Shown: piece by piece, positions 64,000-64,000 of the stretch
Position numbering within the stretch: the first letter of the stretch is position 1
How the letters are laid out: each line of letters opens with the position of its first letter
From: Cronobacter dublinensis subsp. dublinensis LMG 23823
GTDB taxonomy: Bacteria > Pseudomonadota > Gammaproteobacteria > Enterobacterales > Enterobacteriaceae
NCBI RefSeq assembly: GCF_001277235.1
Contig: NZ_CP012266.1
Coordinates: 1,736,001-1,800,000, forward strand
Direction: 5' to 3'
Length of the DNA: 64,000 nt
Position numbers and translations under genes: made by a program
The notes under the pieces: generated by a model
Databases searched by the model: none
Seen by the model: only the letters and a program-made list of their open reading frames with translations
Told to the model about the DNA's origin: nothing

Positions 64000-64000
64000 T

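Overview
The window is a chromosomal segment of a GC-rich member of the Enterobacteriaceae. Gene order from rluC to icd follows the 24-25 min region of the Escherichia coli chromosome almost gene for gene, and the proteins are close to but distinct from the E. coli ones. A Cronobacter- or Enterobacter-like organism fits best; this placement is an inference from remembered family sequences, not a database search.

Layout. Positions 1-110 are the end of rluC, followed by a DUF3053 lipoprotein not found here in E. coli. Next is the yceD-rpmF-plsX-fabH-fabD-fabG-acpP-fabF block (ribosomal protein L32 plus phospholipid and fatty acid synthesis), running on into pabC-mltG-tmk-holB-ycfH. ptsG (glucose PTS) and the convergent siderophore receptor fhuE follow. 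Then come hinT-ycfL-lpoB-thiK-nagZ-ycfP (cell wall synthesis and recycling, thiamine salvage), ndh, ycfJ, comR/bhsA, ldtC, mfd, the lipoprotein exporter lolCDE with nagK-cobB, the spermidine importer potABCD, pepT, roxA, phoPQ, purB-hflD-mnmA, a chemoreceptor gene that E. coli lacks at this point, nudJ-rluE, and icd. Familiar regulatory sites can be read directly: Fur (fhuE), CRP and the SgrS target (ptsG), FNR (ndh), two palindromic operators at comR/bhsA, a PhoP box, the PurR operator inside purB, and a FliA promoter for the chemoreceptor.

From 51.6 to 62.6 kb the conserved order stops. This accessory stretch starts just after icd with a decayed 3' part of umuC and ends with a degenerate second copy of the icd 3' end. 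That copy begins at the icd position where phage 21/e14-type elements integrate. The contents are three gene modules: (i) an alpha/beta hydrolase, metallo-hydrolase, GlxA-type regulator, MFS exporter and DUF1097 membrane protein; (ii) a glutathione S-transferase divergent from a LysR regulator; (iii) arsRBC divergent from arsH. Copies of one paired-palindrome repeat lie between the modules (52264, 57305, 59312, and perhaps a degenerate copy at 62338). No integrase or transposase is visible.

Beyond the icd remnant are two small unrecognised genes and a YmgB/AriR-like small regulator. Other unusual structures are two sequences very close to the type I-E CRISPR repeat on either side of rpmF, and a composite REP-like element present twice in opposite orientations (34.4 and 39.9 kb).
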